Part shown: positions 61,529 through 64,000 of the stretch, piece after piece
How positions within the stretch are numbered: the first letter of the stretch is position 1
How the letters are laid out: each line of letters starts with the position of its first letter
NCBI RefSeq assembly: GCF_043641665.1
Contig: NC_092186.1
Span: forward strand, 1,164,501 to 1,228,500
DNA length: 64,000 nucleotides
Reading direction: 5' to 3'
From: Enoplosus armatus
Taxonomy: Eukaryota > Chordata > Actinopteri > Centrarchiformes > Enoplosidae
The notes under the pieces: generated by a model
Told to the model about the DNA's origin: nothing
The model's input: the letters and a program-made list of their open reading frames with translations, nothing else
Databases searched by the model: none
Position numbers and translations under genes: made by a program

Positions 61529-63701
61529 CAACACACACACAGATGTGGGTGATGTGAGGATTTAGTGTTTAATCCTTGTTAATATGATATTTCTGTAAAT
61601 GTGTGTCTGACATGCCACATTATTGCTTTGTACATGCTGATAGCTACTTTCTGACATTGATATCATTGAAGTGTTTATATATTAAGTATGACAAAAGCTT
61701 CTTCTCTGAATATGTGAACATGTGTCCTGTTACATGAAGGCTCAGGTTACTTGTTGTAAGTGCAGTTTTATTTCCTTTGGCTGCCTGATTTGGTCCAAAC
61801 AGTGAAATGTTTTAAAACAGTTAAATCTATAATAGAGTTTCTGACGTGAAATAAAAATGAATGGAAGGGATCAGGCCTTCATCACCATGATCACACACAC
61901 ACACACACATGTGGATTCATCCGCCGCTGAAAATAGTCCCCAACAGATGCACTATTTCCTCCTGTTAGTTTGATAAAAACTAAAAAAGACTGACTGTGAC
62001 ATGATTATCAGAAGTCTGCTGCTGCTGCTGAAGAAACTCAGCAGGAGGGGGCGAGGTCAGGGGAGTCAACATGGGACAGAAAGGGGGGGGTATGTGTGTG
62101 CACATGTGGCAGATCGCTTTGCTTGAGTGAGTGGTTACAGAGGAAATCTGTGACCCCTCCTCCACCCCCACCCATAATATTTTCATTTGAACGAGTGATT
62201 GTGAATTTGCATCCTTGACTGGGTTCCCCGTGCTGTCCCATCACGCCCCCCCCCCCCAGCCCATGTGCGCTGTCCCCAGATCAGTTGTTTGTGTGCGTGG
62301 GTGCGTTGGCACAGGCCGAGCTGGTACTGTAAAGGCCACCGAGGCAGAAGTAACGCAGAGACTTGGCAGATGTCGGCCTCCTTGTTTTTGCGTTCCTGCA
62401 GGACGGACGTGGCAGCTTCTCTCCTGCGTGGATTTTAGTTCCGAGTGAAGAAGCAGCCAGACGGTTTCTGATGTTCACCCCCCCACCCCATCCCAACACC
62501 AACAAACACCACCAAACAGATCTCCCCCAGATCTCCATGATCCCGCTGGAGAAACCTGCTCTCACACAAACTGTAAAACTTCTTCCTGCTTGTATGAAAG
62601 TATCTGCAGGTCGTGTTCATCACAACCGTCCCTCTCATTCACGAGACATTTAAAGGACAACTGGGTCTTATTTCTACTTTTGTCCATCATTACACATAAA
62701 TACACACATTGTGCGAATACATATACCCGTGGAATAAGAAATAAGAAATGATTCATAAAATAAAGCAATTACTAAAAGCAAAAACTACTGGTGGAGGAGG
62801 CGGCGGGTGGAGGAGGCTGGTGGAGGAGGCTTTCAAAGGTGGAAAATAGTTTCCTGATCTTGTCGTGGTAAAATGCAGTTTTTGCAGCAGTTAAGCTGGA
62901 GGTAAAGGATGATGAAGAGGGTGATGAAGAGTCTGGTAACCACTGAGGTCTGTTGGATCAAGTTTACACTGAATCATTGTGTCTTCTTCTTCGTTGGTGT
63001 GTCAGGAACGCTGGGTTGGAGGTGGACTCCGGTGAGCGCAGGGTGATCTCCAGTGTGGCTCTGGAGGCCGAGGACCTGGACACCCCCCCAGACCGGGTGC
63101 ACTACTTCCTCGGCGCTGCACCACGCTTCGGCACACTGCAGCTGAAGGTGAGCGCTCAGACCAGAGCTTTTCCTGATTTGATGCACGAATAAACTGAATA
63201 GATCATTTCTGCATTTAGTTCCCAAAATGTAAAAGTTTTGTTATTATTTATTTTAGTACTCACAAACTTCTTCAATCTAAGTGAGATTATTATTATTAAC
63301 AACATTTTCACTATAATTACCAAACAGAAAATCTCCAGTAGGTTTCAGACATATTGGATTATAAATGAAACATCTTCTTTTGTTATTTCTGTGGTTAACG
63401 GATTATGTAGAACTTTGGGTTTCACTGTTTCTATTAAAACCAACAAATAAGACTCAGGTTGTTCAGAATGATCCACTCTTCGTGGTTCTGACTCGTCTGC
63501 AGACCGAGTCCGGTTGGACGGAGCTGTCTGCCGGTCAGAACTTCACTCAGGACGACGTGGAGATGAACCGTCTGTGGTACGCACACACCGCCAACGCCGC
63601 CGGGTTCAAAGGTCACGACAGCTTCCGCTTCACCCTCAGCGACCTGGACAACGAGACTCCCGCACAGAGCTTCTTCATCTCAGTCCACACGGTGCAGAAA
63701 G
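45225..63701 (+). CDS. frem1: frem1, FRAS1-related extracellular matrix protein 1 (5' two thirds, 22 coding exons, 3' end beyond window)
   Basis: Secreted basement-membrane protein that works with FRAS1 and FREM2 in the Fraser complex, anchoring epidermis to dermis; the zebrafish frem1a mutant (rafels) has fin blisters. Joining the 22 exons gives 4,129 nt with consistent phases: 1,376 codons plus one base. Residues 1-19 form a hydrophobic signal peptide. The N-terminal FREM1 region (about 20-275) contains VKYVHNG and FYGLSNAID. Nine CSPG repeats follow at roughly 277-395, 397-500, 500-623, 624-760, 760-871, 872-1004, 1004-1131, 1131-1258 and 1259-1376. They carry the family signatures DxDS, YxHxxxE and NDExP. 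The phrases [18 protein letters not shown] and GCCH match FREM1 rather than FREM2 or FREM3 as I remember them. Mammalian FREM1 has about 2,180 residues, so the last CSPG repeats, Calx-beta and C-type lectin domains are missing here. The ATG has A at -3 and G at +4. Exons are GC-rich at third positions. Paralogue (a or b) undecided. Confidence 0.95.
45536..45630 (+). CDS. frem1: frem1 coding exon 2 (residues 73-104)
   Basis: Acceptor TTGTTTGCAG, donor CAG|GTCAGT. Encodes [17 protein letters not shown] and [11 protein letters not shown], a segment highly alike in mammalian FREM1. Ends with two bases of an Arg codon. Confidence 0.93.
45847..46106 (+). CDS. frem1: frem1 coding exon 3 (residues 104-190)
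   Basis: Acceptor GTGTGGAG has a weak pyrimidine tract; donor G|GTACGT. Encodes [20 protein letters not shown] and [15 protein letters not shown], still in the N-terminal non-CSPG region. Phase checks with both neighbours. Confidence 0.9.
46799..46998 (+). CDS. frem1: frem1 coding exon 4 (residues 191-257)
   Basis: Acceptor CCTTCAG sits at the end of a tandem TCCTCCTCG repeat that serves as the pyrimidine tract. Encodes [20 protein letters not shown] and [19 protein letters not shown]. Donor GAG|GTGCGG, phase 0. From memory, the mammalian protein carries an RGD just before the corresponding cysteine pair; none is present here. Confidence 0.92.
47643..47966 (+). CDS. frem1: frem1 coding exon 5 (residues 258-365, CSPG repeat 1)
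   Basis: Exactly 108 codons. Encodes [20 protein letters not shown] and [20 protein letters not shown], the core of the first CSPG repeat. NSS is a possible N-glycosylation site. Donor GAG|GTACTG. Confidence 0.95.
48144..48252 (+). CDS. frem1: frem1 coding exon 6 (residues 366-401)
   Basis: Finishes CSPG repeat 1 and starts repeat 2 ([12 protein letters not shown]). The acceptor TTATAAG has a poor pyrimidine tract, but the phase and similarity fit. Donor G|GTACGT. Confidence 0.9.
48361..48492 (+). CDS. frem1: frem1 coding exon 7 (residues 402-445, CSPG repeat 2)
   Basis: Acceptor GATGTCTCAG. Encodes [20 protein letters not shown] and [11 protein letters not shown]. Donor G|GTGAGG opens the 3,588-bp intron 7, which holds the antisense tRNA gene. 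Confidence 0.94.
49623..49704 (-). tRNA. tRNA-Ser (anticodon AGA), in frem1 intron 7, antisense
   Basis: On the minus strand an 82-nt type II tRNA folds completely. The 7-bp acceptor stem is GTTGTCG with CGACAAC, the discriminator is G, and the A box is TGGCCGAGTGGTTAAGG. The anticodon stem-loop ATGGA-CTAGAAA-TCCAT gives anticodon AGA. A long variable arm (GGGG/CCCC) and the T loop TTCGAAT follow, with B box GGTTCGAATCC. A TTTT Pol III terminator lies 9 nt past the 3' end (49614-49611). Compared with the usual vertebrate tRNA-Ser(AGA) as I remember it, the third acceptor pair is swapped on both sides, so pairing is kept, while the first T-stem pair is an A-C mismatch. No intron and no encoded CCA. 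Confidence 0.93.
51130..51603. mobile_element. Composite element: inverted SINE-type tails flanking a tRNA-derived SINE head
   Basis: Arms at 51130-51167 and 51566-51603 are inverted copies (35 of 38 bases match; TTTGCCTTTAATTGA start, AGAGAGGAAAGGTGGG end). Between them at 51208-51320 lies a tRNA-like SINE head on the + strand with A box TAGCTCACTTGGTAGAGC and B box GGGTTCGAATCC, then CCCTTTGCTGCATGTCA, a phrase I know from fish SINEs. After the head comes TCAGAATCAGAAGTACTTTA, the start of another dispersed repeat (51328-51372), and AT-rich DNA. It lies in frem1 intron 7. Confidence 0.7.
51328..51372. repeat. Dispersed repeat end (CTTTAT-GA-CCCC type)
   Basis: AATCAGAATCAGAAGTACTT, then TTTATCGACCCCCAGGGGG and AAATTG. 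A similar stretch at 29871-29914 (AATCAGAATCACAAACACTT, TTTATTGATCCCCGGGG) shows that it is a dispersed family. Confidence 0.55.
52010..52053. repeat. CA/TA/TG compound microsatellite before frem1 exon 8
   Basis: (CA)8, then TATATACATATA, then (TG)7: self-complementary and ends 27 bp from the exon 8 acceptor. Confidence 0.9.
52081..52425 (+). CDS. frem1: frem1 coding exon 8 (residues 446-560, CSPG repeats 2-3)
   Basis: Acceptor TTTCCTCAG lies 27 bp downstream of a CA/TA/TG microsatellite. Encodes [29 protein letters not shown] and [15 protein letters not shown]: the end of CSPG 2 and the start of CSPG 3. Donor G|GTGAGG. Confidence 0.95.
52707..52870 (+). mobile_element. SINE relic in frem1 intron 8
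   Basis: GTGGCGCAGTGGTTAGCACTG looks like the tRNA-derived head of a fish SINE, and GTGTGAATGTGTGAGTGAGA with CAAAGCGCTTTGGGAAG like its body and tail. The middle is degenerate and the B box is not clear. It ends about 95 bp before frem1 exon 9. Confidence 0.55.
52965..53107 (+). CDS. frem1: frem1 coding exon 9 (residues 561-608, CSPG repeat 3)
   Basis: Encodes [19 protein letters not shown] and [18 protein letters not shown]. The NLS triplet in PPNLSQ is a possible N-glycosylation site. Acceptor CATGCAG, donor TAT|GTGAGT, phase 0. Confidence 0.94.
53198..53394 (+). CDS. frem1: frem1 coding exon 10 (residues 609-674, CSPG repeats 3-4)
   Basis: Encodes [19 protein letters not shown], then [16 protein letters not shown] and [17 protein letters not shown]. 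Acceptor GATCCAG, donor GG|GTAAGG. The preceding intron is only 90 bp. Confidence 0.93.
53578..53668 (+). CDS. frem1: frem1 coding exon 11 (residues 674-704, CSPG repeat 4)
   Basis: Short exon encoding [19 protein letters not shown] and VLKSFTQ. Acceptor AACGTTCAG, donor CAG|GTTTGA (weaker than consensus). Phase consistent on both sides. Confidence 0.9.
54170..54337 (+). CDS. frem1: frem1 coding exon 12 (residues 705-760, CSPG repeat 4)
   Basis: Encodes [20 protein letters not shown] and [19 protein letters not shown] is a possible N-glycosylation site. Exactly 56 codons. Long pyrimidine tract before GCTCTCCCAG; donor GAG|GTCAGA. Confidence 0.95.
54470..54678 (+). CDS. frem1: frem1 coding exon 13 (residues 761-830, CSPG repeat 5)
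   Basis: Encodes [20 protein letters not shown] and [15 protein letters not shown]. Acceptor GTTGTCAG, donor AG|GTGAGA. Confidence 0.93.
55590..55683 (+). CDS. frem1: frem1 coding exon 14 (residues 830-861, CSPG repeat 5)
   Basis: Encodes [20 protein letters not shown] and [10 protein letters not shown], the acidic metal-site-like part of a CSPG repeat. Acceptor GTGTCGCAG, donor CAG|GTGAGT. Confidence 0.94.
56191..56443 (+). CDS. frem1: frem1 coding exon 15 (residues 862-945, CSPG repeats 5-6)
   Basis: Encodes [10 protein letters not shown], then [18 protein letters not shown] and [17 protein letters not shown]. Acceptor CTGTCCTCAG, donor G|GTGAGG. Confidence 0.95.
56949..57143 (+). CDS. 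frem1: frem1 coding exon 16 (residues 946-1010, CSPG repeat 6)
   Basis: Encodes [20 protein letters not shown], a [16 protein letters not shown] insert with an adjacent cysteine pair typical of FREM1, and [14 protein letters not shown] (possible N-glycosylation at NIT). Donor G|GTGAGA opens the 2,594-bp intron 16. Confidence 0.95.
57687..57750. repeat. (GT)n microsatellite, frem1 intron 16
   Basis: About 31 units with one GAGAGA interruption. Confidence 0.95.
57879..57921. repeat. (CA)n microsatellite, frem1 intron 16
   Basis: About 21 units, lying between two (GT)n tracts that could each pair with it. Confidence 0.95.
58048..58086. repeat. (GT)n microsatellite, frem1 intron 16
   Basis: About 19 units followed by GAGAGAGAGA. 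Confidence 0.95.
58375..58541. repeat. Minisatellite, 9-bp unit (TCTCAGGTC / TCTCACGTC)
   Basis: About 18 tandem copies, with G or C at the seventh position region in irregular order and one extra TC. Located in frem1 intron 16. Confidence 0.95.
59026..59104. repeat. (CA)n then (GT)n inverted pair, frem1 intron 16
   Basis: (CA)11 at 59026-59048 and (GT)16 at 59072-59104, separated by 23 bp: a natural stem-loop in RNA. Confidence 0.93.
59738..59926 (+). CDS. frem1: frem1 coding exon 17 (residues 1011-1073, CSPG repeat 7)
   Basis: Encodes [39 protein letters not shown] and [16 protein letters not shown]. Donor G|GTCAGT runs straight into a (GT)n tract, so many alternative GT dinucleotides lie just downstream. 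Confidence 0.93.
59931..59980. repeat. (GT)25 microsatellite filling frem1 intron 17
   Basis: Starts 4 nt after the exon 17 donor and makes up 50 of the 86 intron bases. Only 32 bp separate it from the exon 18 acceptor. Confidence 0.96.
60013..60209 (+). CDS. frem1: frem1 coding exon 18 (residues 1074-1139, CSPG repeats 7-8)
   Basis: Encodes [20 protein letters not shown] and [13 protein letters not shown]. Acceptor TCGTTTCCCAG, donor ACC|GTACGT. Follows the 86-bp intron 17. NFT at the end is a possible N-glycosylation site. Confidence 0.94.
60322..60547 (+). CDS. frem1: frem1 coding exon 19 (residues 1140-1215, CSPG repeat 8)
   Basis: Encodes [34 protein letters not shown] and [10 protein letters not shown]. 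Acceptor CACCTCCTGCAG, donor G|GTGAGA. Confidence 0.94.
60715..60900. repeat. Dispersed fish repeat carrying AGGTCAAAGGTCA motifs
   Basis: TTTTTGGCCATAACTCAAGA flanked by two AGGTCAAAGGTCA copies at 60751-60763 and 60862-60874. I recognise the combination as a recurrent teleost intronic repeat. It lies in frem1 intron 19. Confidence 0.5.
61316..61460 (+). CDS. frem1: frem1 coding exon 20 (residues 1215-1263, CSPG repeats 8-9)
   Basis: Encodes [20 protein letters not shown] and [15 protein letters not shown]. The acceptor pyrimidine tract contains a run of 15 C. Donor AA|GTACAC is followed within 10 bp by a long (CA)n tract. Confidence 0.93.
61461..63005. other. frem1: frem1 intron 20 (1,545 bp)
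   Basis: Starts with the (CA)n tract. 62000-62640 is repeat-poor with overlapping chance ORFs. A GGAGGAGGC-type purine repeat is near 62795-62830. Confidence 0.6.
61471..61541. repeat. (CA)n microsatellite beside frem1 exon 20 donor
   Basis: About 33 CA units with two AACAAC interruptions, starting 10 bp after the exon 20 donor. Confidence 0.95.
63006..63147 (+). CDS. frem1: frem1 coding exon 21 (residues 1263-1310, CSPG repeat 9)
   Basis: Encodes [20 protein letters not shown] and [14 protein letters not shown]. Acceptor GTGTGTCAG, donor AAG|GTGAGC. Confidence 0.93.
63503..63701 (+). CDS. frem1: frem1 coding exon 22 (residues 1311-1376, CSPG repeat 9; last exon in window)
   Basis: Encodes [20 protein letters not shown] and [22 protein letters not shown] is a possible N-glycosylation site. 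Acceptor CGTCTGCAG, donor G|GTCAGA. No further exon is recognisable before position 64000, so the gene continues to the right. Confidence 0.93.
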
Positions 63702-64000
63702 GTCAGAGGTCAAAAGTACAGTTCAGTTCAGCAGGTAGAAGTCATGAGACTGTAATTAGACTTTAAAGATGTAACAAATATCATCAGGCCTCGTTTACAC
63801 GTCTCATATCCAGATAACATCCAGATGAAGACACATTCACGTACACACACAAACAACAGTGTCCGTCTCTGTTGGTCAGTCCAGCTGATCACAGTCCGTC
63901 TTTGTTCCCTGGGCTACATGTGAATCAGTCCAGAAGGAGGTGCTGATGCACCTGAAGCTGTTTGGTAACCGACCAAAGCACCAGAAGAAGAAGAACTTCA

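Overview
The window looks like chromosomal DNA from a teleost fish. It has one large vertebrate-type gene with many short exons and GT-AG introns, very frequent (GT)n/(CA)n microsatellites, and dispersed repeats with the character of fish SINEs, hAT and Tc1-like MITEs and an L1-clade LINE. There is no bacterial-style gene organisation and no CRISPR array.

Positions 1 to about 45,000 form a long repeat-studded intergenic stretch in which I find no gene I can name. It holds a nested DNA-transposon relic (1690-2262), a Tc1-like MITE (3928-4509), a 5'-truncated L1 with a 17-bp target-site duplication (19973-21705), and several copies of an abundant fish hAT-type MITE (best copy 38423-38675). It also holds two kilobase-scale minisatellites: a 10/11-bp unit at 23937-24953 and an exact 20-bp unit at 40880-41931. 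One short minus-strand ORF near 6.7 kb has exon-like borders and is given as a weak candidate. Several non-repetitive AT-rich or homeobox-site-rich blocks could be conserved non-coding elements, but that cannot be tested from one sequence.

From 45,049 to the right edge lies the 5' two thirds of frem1 (FRAS1-related extracellular matrix protein 1) on the + strand. I resolved 22 coding exons (45225-63701) with consistent splice phases. They encode about 1,376 residues: a signal peptide, the FREM1 N-terminal region and nine CSPG repeats. The last CSPG repeats, the Calx-beta domain and the C-type lectin domain expected of FREM1 lie beyond the window. I cannot tell whether this is the frem1a or frem1b paralogue. 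FREM1 acts with FRAS1 and FREM2 in the basement-membrane Fraser complex.

Intron 7 of frem1 carries a tRNA-Ser(AGA) gene on the opposite strand, with a Pol III terminator, and a SINE-containing inverted-repeat element. Microsatellites abut several frem1 splice sites; the clearest case is intron 17, 86 bp long and more than half (GT)n.
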